From assembly GCA_964413425.1 (NCBI GenBank), contig CAYPST010000006.1:14973-78972 (forward strand): DNA of 64,000 nucleotides. Reading direction: 5' to 3'. Each line of letters begins with the position of its first letter. Position 1 is the stretch's first letter. The notes beneath the pieces were generated by a model. The model made no database searches, was not told where the DNA came from, and worked only from the letters and a program-made list of their open reading frames with translations. A program made the translations under genes and the position numbers. The DNA is from DATFLS01 sp964413425 (GTDB lineage: Bacteria; Fidelibacterota; JAANXI01). This document shows positions 25,916-34,184 of the stretch, piece by piece.

Positions 25916-28750
25916 TCAGATCACTTTTGCCAAAAATTTCCCGGTATACGAACCCGGATGCTGCACCACTTCCTCCGGGGTACCGGTGCAGACAATCCGG
26001 CCCCCGTCTTCACCTCCTTCCGGGCCCAGATCAATGATATGATCGGCATTTTTAATCACATCCAGATTGTGTTCGATGACAATGACCGTATTCCCTTTTT
26101 CCACGAGCCGGTTCAGCACCTGCAGCAGCAGTTCGATATCCGCGAAGTGCAGGCCGGTGGTCGGTTCATCCAGGATATATACCGTTCTTCCTGTGCCGAT
26201 TTTACTCAGTTCTGTCGCCAGTTTCACCCGCTGGGCTTCCCCGCCGGAAAGCGTGGTCGACTGCTGTCCCAGTGTGATGTATCCCAGCCCCACATCTTTC
26301 AGGGTTTTCAGCTTCCTGCGAATCTTGGGAACTTTCTGAAAAAATTCCAGGGCCTCGGTCACCGTCATAGCCAATACCTGGCTGATATCTTTCCCCTTAT
26401 ATGTAATCTCCAGGGTTTCCCGGTTATACCGCCGCCCCTCGCACACCTCGCAGGTGACATAGACATCCGGCAAAAAGTGCATTTCGATTTTTTTCACCCC
26501 GTCACCGCTGCACGCCTGACAGCGTCCCCCTTTGACATTAAAACTGAATCGCCCGGGTTTATATCCCCGGATCTTCGACTCCGGTAATTCGCTGAATAAC
26601 TCCCGGATGGGGGTAAACGCCCCGCTGTAGGTTGCCGGATTGGACCGGGGAGTGCGCCCGATTGGCGATTGATTAATCTCGATCACTTTATCAATATTGT
26701 TTAGTCCCCGGATGGTTTCGTGCGCCAGAGGGTGTGCTTTCGAACTCCCATGGAGATGTTTCGCCAGAGCCGGATACAGCGTTTCATTAATTAAGGTACT
26801 CTTCCCGGACCCGGATACCCCGGTCACACAAATAAATTCCCCCAGCGGGAACGTCACATCAATTTGTTTCAAATTATTCCCCCGGGCTCCCTTGAGAATC
26901 AGCGCCTTTCCGTTTCCGTTGTTACGCCGCTCGGGGATGGGAATGAGCCGCTGACCGCTCAAATACTGCCCGGTGATCGACTCCCGGAATTGTTTGACCT
27001 CATCCGGTGATCCCACCGTAACCACATTTCCGCCATGTTCGCCGGCCCCCGGTCCGAGATCCACCACAATATCGGCAGACTCGATTGTTTCCGGATCGTG
27101 CTCGACGACGATGACTGTGTTCCCGATATCCCGGAGATGAGTGAGCGTATTGATCAGCCGCTGATTGTCCCGCTGGTGTAATCCGATGGTGGGTTCATCC
27201 AGGATATACAGCACCCCCACCAGCTGGGAGCCGATCTGGGTGGCCAGGCGGATCCGCTGGGCCTCGCCACCAGACAGTGTCCGGGCTCCGCGATCCAGGG
27301 TCAAATAGTCCAGGCCCACATTCATCAGAAACCGCAGGCGCTGCCGGATTTCCTTGACGATTTCCGAGGCGATCTCCTTTTTCATCCCGGTTAAGCATAA
27401 ACCCCCGTTCTCAGGATCAAAAAATCGGTGCACCTCCTTGATGGATCGGGCAGCCAGATCCGGCAAATTCAACTCATTGATTTTCACGGCCCGGGCCTCT
27501 TTGCGAATCCGGCCGCCATTGCAGGCCAGGCAGGGGAGGGTGCGCATATAGGTTTCAATCCAGCTGCGAACCCCGCCGGAAGACGTTTCCCGATAGCGGC
27601 GCTGCAAATTCGGAATCACCCCTTCGAACTCCCGCGCCCACTCTCCCTGGGCCTTCTCCGACCGGTATTTTACGGTAATTTTCTCCCCCCGGGTTCCGTG
27701 GAGAATCGCATTCCTGGCGGCTTCCGGCATCTTCCGCCATGGGGTGGTGAACCGGAATCCATATTCCCGGGATAAACCTTTTAACACCCGGGAATACCAG
27801 TTTCCCCGCGGCTGCACACCAATGGGCTTCACCGCCCCCTGGTTCAAGCTCAGCGAATGATCAGGGACTACCAGATCGGGATCAATTTCCATCTGGGTTC
27901 CTAACCCATCGCACACTTCACAAGCCCCATACGGACTGTTAAAGGAAAACATCCGGGGGGACAGCTCCTCGTAACTAATTCCGCAGTGCGGACAGGAGAA
28001 GTGCTCGCTGAACACGTGTTCCTCCTCCCCCAGCTCGTCGACCATGACCAATCCGGAGCCAATCTTCAGCGCGGTCTCCAGAGAATCGGTCAAACGACCC
28101 TGAATTGATTCCTTGACAACCAACCGATCCACCACCACTTCAATCTCGTGCTTCTTATTCTTGTCCAGCACGATGTCCTCGTCAATTTCCCTGATCTCCC
28201 CATCAACCCGGACCCGTAAAAATCCTTCCCGCTTTATTTCCTTAAAGACTTCCTTATACTCCCCCTTCCGCCCGCGGACAACAGGAGCCAGTACCTGAAT
28301 TTTCGCCTCTTCGGGAAACTCCAGGATGCTATCCACAATCTGCTGGAGCGTTTGCTTTTGCACGGGCCGGCCGCAGTTATAGCAATAAGGCGTGCCTATC
28401 CGGGCATAAAGCAAACGCAGGTAATCATAAATCTCTGTGACGGTGCCGACCGTGGATCGGGGATTCTTCGAAGCGGATTTCTGCTCAATAGAAATGGCCG
28501 GGGATAATCCTTCGATATAATCCACATCCGGTTTCTCCATTATCCCCAGGAACTGCCGGGCATACGCTGAAAGGGATTCCACATACCGGCGCTGCCCCTC
28601 CGCATAAATGGTGTCAAACGCCAGCGATGACTTCCCGGATCCGGATAAACCGGTGATGACAATAAATTTGTTCCGCGGAAGCTCTAACTGAATATTCTTC
28701 AGGTTATGCTCCCGGGCGCCCTGTATTTTTATGTGTTCGTGCCGTGCCAT
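25916..28750 (-). CDS. uvrA: Excinuclease ABC subunit A
   Basis: 944 residues, full length. Two ABC ATPase modules are seen: Walker A GLSGSGKSS near residue 33 and GVSGSGKST near 645, signature LSGGEAQRIRLA and LSGGEAQRVKLA, Walker B ILDEPTIGLH and ILDEPTTGLH. Zinc-knuckle cysteines occur in CPHCGIS/CEVCDG, CLACNG and CQACSG/CEVCEG. UvrA finds DNA lesions and loads UvrB. Monocistronic here; it is followed by about 1 kb of repeat-rich DNA upstream. Confidence 0.98.
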   Translation of the reverse strand: MARHEHIKIQGAREHNLKNIQLELPRNKFIVITGLSGSGKSSLAFDTIYAEGQRRYVESLSAYARQFLGIMEKPDVDYIEGLSPAISIEQKSASKNPRSTVGTVTEIYDYLRLLYARIGTPYCYNCGRPVQKQTLQQIVDSILEFPEEAKIQVLAPVVRGRKGEYKEVFKEIKREGFLRVRVDGEIREIDEDIVLDKNKKHEIEVVVDRLVVKESIQGRLTDSLETALKIGSGLVMVDELGEEEHVFSEHFSCPHCGISYEELSPRMFSFNSPYGACEVCDGLGTQMEIDPDLVVPDHSLSLNQGAVKPIGVQPRGNWYSRVLKGLSREYGFRFTTPWRKMPEAARNAILHGTRGEKITVKYRSEKAQGEWAREFEGVIPNLQRRYRETSSGGVRSWIETYMRTLPCLACNGGRIRKEARAVKINELNLPDLAARSIKEVHRFFDPENGGLCLTGMKKEIASEIVKEIRQRLRFLMNVGLDYLTLDRGARTLSGGEAQRIRLATQIGSQLVGVLYILDEPTIGLHQRDNQRLINTLTHLRDIGNTVIVVEHDPETIESADIVVDLGPGAGEHGGNVVTVGSPDEVKQFRESITGQYLSGQRLIPIPERRNNGNGKALILKGARGNNLKQIDVTFPLGEFICVTGVSGSGKSTLINETLYPALAKHLHGSSKAHPLAHETIRGLNNIDKVIEINQSPIGRTPRSNPATYSGAFTPIRELFSELPESKIRGYKPGRFSFNVKGGRCQACSGDGVKKIEMHFLPDVYVTCEVCEGRRYNRETLEITYKGKDISQVLAMTVTEALEFFQKVPKIRRKLKTLKDVGLGYITLGQQSTTLSGGEAQRVKLATELSKIGTGRTVYILDEPTTGLHFADIELLLQVLNRLVEKGNTVIVIEHNLDVIKNADHIIDLGPEGGEDGGRIVCTGTPEEVVQHPGSYTGKFLAKVI

Positions 28751-28919
28751 GATAAACCTCTACATCTTGTGCAAATCATATAATCTAAGAGAGAATTGCT
28801 GATATAGAAAGATTGATTTACACCTTTGATAAAGGTGTCTCATTCATACGCTCCCGGTGATGGAAAAAGTGCTTCACGTTTCGTATGCTGATAAATATCC
28901 CGAATTATTCATATACTGA

Positions 28920-29154
28920 GAGTGTTTAGAAAACATGCGTCTGATCCAGGATGCTGAAATTGGTTTATGTTTATTATGAATATAACATGCATGCAAAATG
29001 TATTTCGGTATTTAGGTAGATATTATTTCTATTTTCTCTGCGTTCTTTGTCCCGAAGGGATCCCGTTGGGGCGGCCTCTGCGCCCTTTGTCCCGTCGTCA
29101 CGGGATCTCTGTGCCAAAGGCATCCCTTCGGGGCAAGGCGTTTTCTAAATAGAC
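28920..29154 (+). repeat. Family A inverted-repeat element (MITE-like), complete copy
   Basis: 235 bases from GAGTGTTTAGAAAAC to GTTTTCTAAATAGAC, ends that are inverted repeats. The 11-base sequence TCATATACTGA flanks it on both sides (28909-28919 and 29155-29165), a target duplication. The inside carries no open reading frame; its right half is a chain of CTTTGCG-like repeats and mini-hairpins (TCCCGAAGGGA, TCCCGTTGGGG, CCCGTCGTCACGGG). Other copies are at 7351, 48412, 58936 and 63836. Confidence 0.75.
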
Positions 29155-29795
29155 TCATATACTGACGAATAATAACACACAGAGGACGGAGAGGAGCCCC
29201 GGTGCCACCCCCACCGTGGACATCTCGAAGAGATCTCTCGGGACTGTTTTTTAAACACTCTCAGGGACATTAACAAAATTGTTCTCCATGAATAAACTGT
29301 AGTATCGGGTTCAAACAGTTATACAATGTGATCCGGCCATTTTCGATCCCGTGGAATAAGTAAAAACCCGTGTAAAGAATGATCACGAACCGATTTGGGG
29401 GCAGGAAGGGTTGTGCCACTTGGTAGCGACGGATCCGAAGGTCCTCGCAGCTTCTGCAATGGTAGACCTGCAGGCAAAAACTACGTTTGCTTAAAGATAG
29501 GGCTCCCCATGGGGATACCTCCGGGAGAAGCCCGTTACACTGCAGGAAATTTTGTGAACTCCAATGTACAGGGGTTGTGGGAGAATTCTTTCCCAAATGA
29601 ACAACTATTATCCTGATCCTCGCCATCGCACCGGGGTTAGGAGAAGATTCTCCTGTTTCGGGCCGCCCTCACGAGGTCCGGTACCCCCGGCGTTCACGCC
29701 GGGGGTATAAGCGCCCCTACTCTCAATAGCGCCGTTTACGGCGCCGTGGATTCCTCAGCCTGAACGGCGGGCACAACGGCAATCAGATGCACCGG
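29155..29795. other. Long intergenic region with an inverted repeat end and strong hairpins
   Basis: No supportable gene in about 640 bases. At 29245-29259 the sequence GTTTTTTAAACACTC followed by TCA is the family A left end in reverse orientation (TGA-GAGTGTTTAAAAAAC on the minus strand), so a second, diverged copy may abut the first. Strong hairpins lie at 29682-29707 and 29729-29744, downstream of the RMDN-like gene. Confidence 0.5.
29682..29707. repeat. Perfect 11-bp-stem hairpin (REP-like or terminator-like)
   Basis: Arms TACCCCCGGCG and CGCCGGGGGTA enclose loop TTCA. A second G+C stem (GCGCCGT/ACGGCGC) follows at 29729-29744. Both lie 52-114 bases past the stop of the minus-strand TPR gene. 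No T-run follows on the minus strand, so a REP-like role is as likely as termination. Confidence 0.6.
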
Positions 29796-30557
29796 TTACA
29801 ATTTCCGCAGCAGCTCCCGGGCTTCCCGTTTGTTCTCCGGATCATCGATTTCTTTGGGCGGAAGCTGGATCGCCAGCTGCAATTCCTGCCGGGCTTCTGT
29901 GTCCTGATTGTTCTCCAGATACGATTTTGCCAGCTGAAGATGATGGTTGATGTGCTCCGGGGCCAGGTCCGTCGCTCTCTGTAACAGTCTGATAGATTCA
30001 TCGATGGAAGCGTCCGGCAAACCTCCGTAGACCACTTTGGCGACGGCCTTCAGCACCCAGCTCAGGGTGGTTACCTCATAGTGCCACCGGCCCAGCACAT
30101 GGTACGCGGTATCATGTTCGGGATCCAGGCTGATTGCCTTCTCTGCTTCTTCTTTCACCTCCCGCGAGAGCTCCACCTTTTCCTTGCCACCACGCTGCAG
30201 GGCCACCTTGCCAACCGCAATCGCCACCCAGACATGGGCATCGGCATTGACTGAGTCCGCCCGCACTGCTCTCCGGGCATACCCCTCGGATTCCACATAC
30301 AGCGCCTCTTTTTCGCGGTCAGGTGCCAGAGTGCCCTTGTCATAATACGCCCGCGCTATCCGCCACAAAACCTCAGCGTTTTGGCCCACCTGCTCTTCAG
30401 CTTCGTTCAACACTTCCAGTGCTCTGTCGGGCTGGTGTTGATCATGCCAGGCATCGGCCTGTGCAATCAGCGCATCGACAGTTTCGGCCCGGACGACGCC
30501 CAGACAGACAGCAACAGCGAGCACCGAAATTACCAAGCGTATTCTTCGACTATCCAT
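29796..30557 (-). CDS. Exported TPR protein resembling RMDN (regulator of microtubule dynamics) family
   Basis: 253 residues with a signal peptide (1-24, ending VVRA). The remainder is a TPR-like solenoid. The order AHVWVAIAVGKVAL, KVELSREVKEEAEKAISLDPEHDTAYHVLGRWHYEV (broken here for length at the helix joint), WVLKAVAKVVYGGLP-ASIDESI and PENKREARELLRKL follows the pattern of RMDN/RMD-1 proteins, known mainly from eukaryotes but with bacterial relatives. The function in bacteria is not known; the signal peptide places it in the periplasm. It is 17 bases after the barrel protein gene and probably co-transcribed. Confidence 0.75.
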   Translation of the reverse strand: MDSRRIRLVISVLAVAVCLGVVRAETVDALIAQADAWHDQHQPDRALEVLNEAEEQVGQNAEVLWRIARAYYDKGTLAPDREKEALYVESEGYARRAVRADSVNADAHVWVAIAVGKVALQRGGKEKVELSREVKEEAEKAISLDPEHDTAYHVLGRWHYEVTTLSWVLKAVAKVVYGGLPDASIDESIRLLQRATDLAPEHINHHLQLAKSYLENNQDTEARQELQLAIQLPPKEIDDPENKREARELLRKL

Positions 30558-30574
30558 TACACTGGTTCCTTCTG

Positions 30575-31342
30575 CTAAAAGTATTCCATATACACGATTT
30601 TCAACTCCCGGCTTGGAAGTGACCCGGCTTTCTGCTTGTTCCGCAGGAGGTTGTTGACATCAAATTCCACGTGAAACCGTTGCGAGAACGTCCACCGAAC
30701 GGCAGCGTTCAAATAGCCGCGGCGGCGGGAGATGGCCATATCACCGGTACGATTATCATTCAGAGAGGCATCATATTCCACCATAACGGCCAGCTCATCT
30801 CCGATATCCTTATCCAGTCCGAAGAAAAGATTCGGATCCCGGTCGCCGTCGCCATCTTCCAGGGAGTAATTCATCCCGGCATGCACTCCCAGATTCCCGA
30901 GAAATCGATAATTTTTACTGAGTACCACATAAAATCCGGACGATTTAATTTCGTACCGCTGCAGACTATCGATATAGCTGTGATATCCCTGGGAATTAAA
31001 TCCGATGGCCAGTGCGGGGTACCTCATTGTTTCATCCAGCAGACGATACTTTGCATGCACGCCGGGTTCCGGATTCCAGTCGACACTGTCCTCTCCAATG
31101 ATACCGGTGCCGCCATAAGAAACCCCCAGGAGGAACCTCCCGGTCAACCCCACCATAATGTTTCCCAACACGCCTCCTTCGGGCATCATCCGGATCTCTG
31201 TGGCGTAACTCCCCTGCTCCAAACTCCCGGCAGTGGGGGTGTTAATCAAGACGGGAGGCTGGGGATAAAACTTCACCTGTGCATGGACTGGGGGAATGAA
31301 CAGGATTGCACACAGCGCTAAAAATACTCTTTTTTTTCCCAT
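30575..31342 (-). CDS. Outer-membrane beta-barrel protein, about 255 residues
   Basis: The ATG at 31342 has AGAGGGAA upstream and gives a clear signal peptide (MGKKRVFLALCAILFI..VHA). The mature chain is rich in alternating aromatic/polar strands (VLGNIMVGLTGRFLLGVSYGG, YPALAIGFNSQGYHSYID, LAVMVEYDASLNDN, GYLNAAVRWTFSQRFHVEFDVNNLL) and ends in YF, as barrels do. It resembles YjbH-like or OmpW-sized barrels but I cannot name the family. Adjacent to the RMDN-like gene on the same strand. Confidence 0.7.
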   Translation of the reverse strand: MGKKRVFLALCAILFIPPVHAQVKFYPQPPVLINTPTAGSLEQGSYATEIRMMPEGGVLGNIMVGLTGRFLLGVSYGGTGIIGEDSVDWNPEPGVHAKYRLLDETMRYPALAIGFNSQGYHSYIDSLQRYEIKSSGFYVVLSKNYRFLGNLGVHAGMNYSLEDGDGDRDPNLFFGLDKDIGDELAVMVEYDASLNDNRTGDMAISRRRGYLNAAVRWTFSQRFHVEFDVNNLLRNKQKAGSLPSRELKIVYMEYF

Positions 31343-31444
31343 AGATTTCCCTCTACATCCCTGAGTTATTATGAGTAGTGACATCCGGAAATGATGCCGT
31401 TTTCGGGAATTTAGAGGTGACATTCCCGGATATCAATAATGTAT

Positions 31445-32623
31445 TTACCTCTCATATCTGCGGTTCCGGTCCGGTGTGCGGGAGATCACTTGTTCCTTCT
31501 CACGAGCGCCTCCGGTAAACAGCGTATAGTACTCAAGATACAAATACCGCTTATTCCGCCGCTGACCGGTGATTTCCCTGACTATGCCCTGTTCCTGCAT
31601 ATTGTGCAGCAGGGAACTGGCCGTGCCGAACACCACATCCAGGTACCCGGCGCACTGTTGAATATTCAGGAGAGGCTGGACATACATATAATCCAGCAGA
31701 GAGAGCGCCATCTCCGTACTGCCGGGCAGATCCCGGACTTTCTCCCGGTGTGCTCGATACATCTCTGCAACGGAGGCGAGCACATCCGCAGACCAGAGAC
31801 AGGTTTCTGCAAGACTCCGCAGATAAAACTGGAGCCACTCATTCCACTCCGCCTCCAGGAGGAGTGCCTGCAACCGGTAGGCAAACTCTACCCGGTGTTT
31901 TGCCCACATCCGGCTGAGAGAGCAGAGTGGTGATTCCAGCAAGTGATGCATGCGGAGAAACCGATGCAGCAGGAGCTGGCTCAGCAACCCATTCCCCCGG
32001 CGAAAAGGCTGCAGCAGCGTCCACTGGGCCTCCAGTATTCCCGCTTTTATCAACGCAGGATAGTCCTGGCTCTCCTCCAGAAATACCCCGAAATCGCCTG
32101 TGAGTGATTGCAGATCATTCCCAGCCGGCGGAGTATATTGCTTACCATGCCTGCCCGGTATCAGCGAAGCCACCGGGGACTGATCACCTCGTATCGAGCC
32201 GGCACGTTCGGAAATTCCGCGAAAACACTGCCGGTGGAGCATTGATAAGAAGGGCAAAGAAAGTGGTGAATCCGTTTCCTCCGCGGCCCCACCAGCGGCG
32301 ATCTCAACATACCGGGAGAGCGCCGTGAGATCAGGGGATGCCGCTTCTGTCTCCAGCAGGGAATCTTCCAGGACCTCCAGCGGAGTATGGTGGCTCCCCT
32401 CATTCTCCAGCGTCCAGACACCATTCCAGAGCGCAAACAAACGACTCACACCTGTCAGATGTGGCACATGACGAGATGAACCCCGAACCTGCCCGATGGC
32501 ATAAGCGGCCGTGGTCAGGGCCTGCAGCAGGTCACCAGTATACTCCAGCCGGATGCCCCCGGCAATTGGACGCGGTCGTCTCTCTGTGCTTTCCGGCGTC
32601 GGTCTCTGTGCGGCTCTTTCCAT
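31445..32623 (-). CDS. Fic family protein with destroyed catalytic motif (pseudoenzyme)
   Basis: 392 residues. The layout is that of long Fic proteins: N-terminal region, FRGISERAGSIRGDQSPVASLI and YTPPAGNDLQSLTGDF of the Fic core, and a C-terminal winged helix (LLNIQQCAGYLDVVFGTASSLLHNM then GIVREITGQRRNKRYLYLEYY). The active loop, canonically HPFx(D/E)GNGRxxR, reads QPFRRGNGLLSQ at residues 205-216: the catalytic His is Gln, the acidic residue is Arg, and both arginines are lost. AMP transfer is therefore unlikely; a regulatory or DNA-binding role is inference. It diverges from the ParB-like gene. Confidence 0.8.
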   Translation of the reverse strand: MERAAQRPTPESTERRPRPIAGGIRLEYTGDLLQALTTAAYAIGQVRGSSRHVPHLTGVSRLFALWNGVWTLENEGSHHTPLEVLEDSLLETEAASPDLTALSRYVEIAAGGAAEETDSPLSLPFLSMLHRQCFRGISERAGSIRGDQSPVASLIPGRHGKQYTPPAGNDLQSLTGDFGVFLEESQDYPALIKAGILEAQWTLLQPFRRGNGLLSQLLLHRFLRMHHLLESPLCSLSRMWAKHRVEFAYRLQALLLEAEWNEWLQFYLRSLAETCLWSADVLASVAEMYRAHREKVRDLPGSTEMALSLLDYMYVQPLLNIQQCAGYLDVVFGTASSLLHNMQEQGIVREITGQRRNKRYLYLEYYTLFTGGAREKEQVISRTPDRNRRYER

Positions 32624-32878
32624 ATGGCCACCTAATCACCAGATACGCAAAAAATGCCATTGATCATTTATTTGAATATTCCACGTATATTTGAAACAGC
32701 AACACCCCAAAGTAGAGCTATTTCCCCCGGGATACAATAGTTTTATTTTATTATTATCATATTTCTTCAAATATGATTGAATATAGGGGTGCGCCGCACA
32801 TTTTCCTTTTTCCGGATATCCCTGCTTCTCTCATAAGATCTTGATCATGAGCAGGGGATGGAGTAGACTGTACCTGTC
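32624..32878. promoter_or_regulatory. AT-rich divergent promoter region of the Fic and ParB-like genes
   Basis: TATTTGAA occurs twice as a direct repeat (32669-32676 and 32688-32695, 19 bases apart) and once inverted as TTCAAATA (32766-32773). A perfect stem TCATATTT-CTTC-AAATATGA lies at 32757-32776. Such repeats would suit a shared regulator for the two genes; which protein binds is unknown. Confidence 0.4.
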
Positions 32879-33832
32879 ATGAGAGCCATCCAGGATATAC
32901 CAATAGCCGATATTCTGCCGAATGATACTACCTATCGATATCACTACCGAAAGTATGAACGGGATGAATTACTTCGGTCGATCCGGGAGCTTGGACTTCA
33001 TACGCCTCTTCTGCTGGAGGAGACAGGCGATGGATTCAGAATAATCCACGGTTTCCGCAGATATGCCTGTGCACGGCGGCTCCATCTTCAGACGGTTCCC
33101 TGTTTCATCTCTGGTCGACGCGGGATACCAAATTTGCGGGATTCTCTCATAGATAATCGGGTGCAGGCCCCCTTCAATCTGTATGAACAATCGCAGGCGC
33201 TCCACAGGGCTCATGAACTCGGTGCCACAACCACTGAGGTGATTAACGACATTCTTCCGCTGCTCGACCTGCAACCCCATAAAAATGTATATGACCAGTA
33301 TAGAGGCTTCCGGCGGCTGCCTGAATCTCTTATCGAATTTTTTGTCGATAAAGATATTGCCATCAGCCGCACACTAATTTTTCAGGATCTGGATTCCGAG
33401 GGACTGAATATTGCGCTGGAATTGCTCGAGACGTTTTCACCGGGAATTAATTTGCTGGAGGAATTGATGACCAACCTGTATGAAATCAGCCGGCGGGAAG
33501 AGCGACCTGTTCAGGGCATCTTTGAGGAATTATGCGTCTCCGACATCCTTGAGCGGAATCCGCAGCCGCATCTGGCGTTAGGGGAGATCCGACGGAAAAT
33601 CCATGAATACCGGTATCCGGTGCTTACGGAAACCCATCGGCAGATCCAGCAATTGGCGGATTCTCTGGAGTTGGGCTCGCAGGCAAACATCCGCTGGGAT
33701 AAACGGCTGGAGGATCGGGGCGTCAACGTCTCTTTCCACTGGGAGCAGGTGGAAGATATTAAAGAGACGGCCCGGTTGCTCACAGTACCGGAGAATCTTA
33801 ACCTGTTTCGGGAAATCTTCGAGAAAGTCTGA
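32879..33832 (+). CDS. ParB N-terminal domain protein (non-partition type)
   Basis: 317 residues. The first 120 form a ParB/sulfiredoxin-like domain: IADILPNDTTYRYHY, LLRSIRELGLHTPLLLEE, then the nucleotide-binding arginine motif HGFRRYACARRL at residues 57-68 (the counterpart of GERRxRA) and LIDNRVQAPFNLYEQSQAL (counterpart of ENIQR box). The remainder is helical and does not show the usual ParB helix-turn-helix or C-terminal dimer domain clearly. No parA and no parS-like site was seen, so plasmid or chromosome partition is not suggested. A CTP switch or nuclease-like role is possible. It is followed on the same strand by a tiny ORF and, 1.4 kb on, by an SPL-like radical SAM gene. Confidence 0.75.
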   Translation: MRAIQDIPIADILPNDTTYRYHYRKYERDELLRSIRELGLHTPLLLEETGDGFRIIHGFRRYACARRLHLQTVPCFISGRRGIPNLRDSLIDNRVQAPFNLYEQSQALHRAHELGATTTEVINDILPLLDLQPHKNVYDQYRGFRRLPESLIEFFVDKDIAISRTLIFQDLDSEGLNIALELLETFSPGINLLEELMTNLYEISRREERPVQGIFEELCVSDILERNPQPHLALGEIRRKIHEYRYPVLTETHRQIQQLADSLELGSQANIRWDKRLEDRGVNVSFHWEQVEDIKETARLLTVPENLNLFREIFEKV

Positions 33833-34184
33833 GTAAAGAATAGAGGAGGAGTATTTACTTTGTCTTTATCGACTATGCGAGTATCCAATTCTTCTGTGCT
33901 AAATAAGTGTGTAAAATGGTGCAGCGTCCTGAGCGACGGTTCAAACAGTTCTGTGTGTCAGCATCCGCAACACTGCCAGCACCCGTCAACTGGGGCTTGA
34001 TTATAGATAATCTCAAGTGATGCACAGTCCGGCATCAAATCGGTTTTTGGTAAGCATCCCCCAGCAATCACCTCTCGGATCATATGTTGTTGACCTTTGT
34101 GATAGGCTCCTGTATGCACAAACGCCCCGGATTGCACCAGGGCATACGAGTCTTCGTCCACCGGTATCCCGGAGATGTTAAGAT
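33833..34184. other. Region between ParB-like gene and coiled-coil gene
   Basis: 350 bases. It contains the candidate small ORF at 33860-34000; beyond it I see only a 67-codon minus-strand frame (33958-34161) without ribosome binding site or known motif, which I do not call a gene. Confidence 0.4.
33860..34000 (+). CDS. Candidate 46-residue cysteine-containing small protein
   Basis: A TTG start at 33860 is preceded by GGAGGAG with eight bases of spacing, one of the strongest ribosome binding sites in this region, only 27 bases after the ParB-like stop. The product has cysteines in KCVKWC and VCQHPQHCQHP, a possible metal site with interspersed histidines. Nothing matches a family I know. The TTG start and the lack of homologues in view keep the confidence low. 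Confidence 0.3.
   Translation: MSLSTMRVSNSSVLNKCVKWCSVLSDGSNSSVCQHPQHCQHPSTGA

Noticed and set aside
29040..29140. Possible CRISPR-like array in the CTTTGCG/CCCG repeats
   Set aside because: Units are short, imperfect and without regular unique spacers; they belong to the family A element.
30671..31321. Open frame of 216 codons on the plus strand
   Set aside because: Opposite the barrel protein, which has a signal peptide, ribosome binding site and C-terminal aromatic.
32879..33832. Chromosome or plasmid partition locus
   Set aside because: There is a ParB-like domain but no ParA, no parS-like cluster and no clear helix-turn-helix, so partition is not supported.
33958..34161. 67-codon minus-strand frame
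   Set aside because: No ribosome binding site or similarity, and it overlaps the better-supported small plus-strand ORF.
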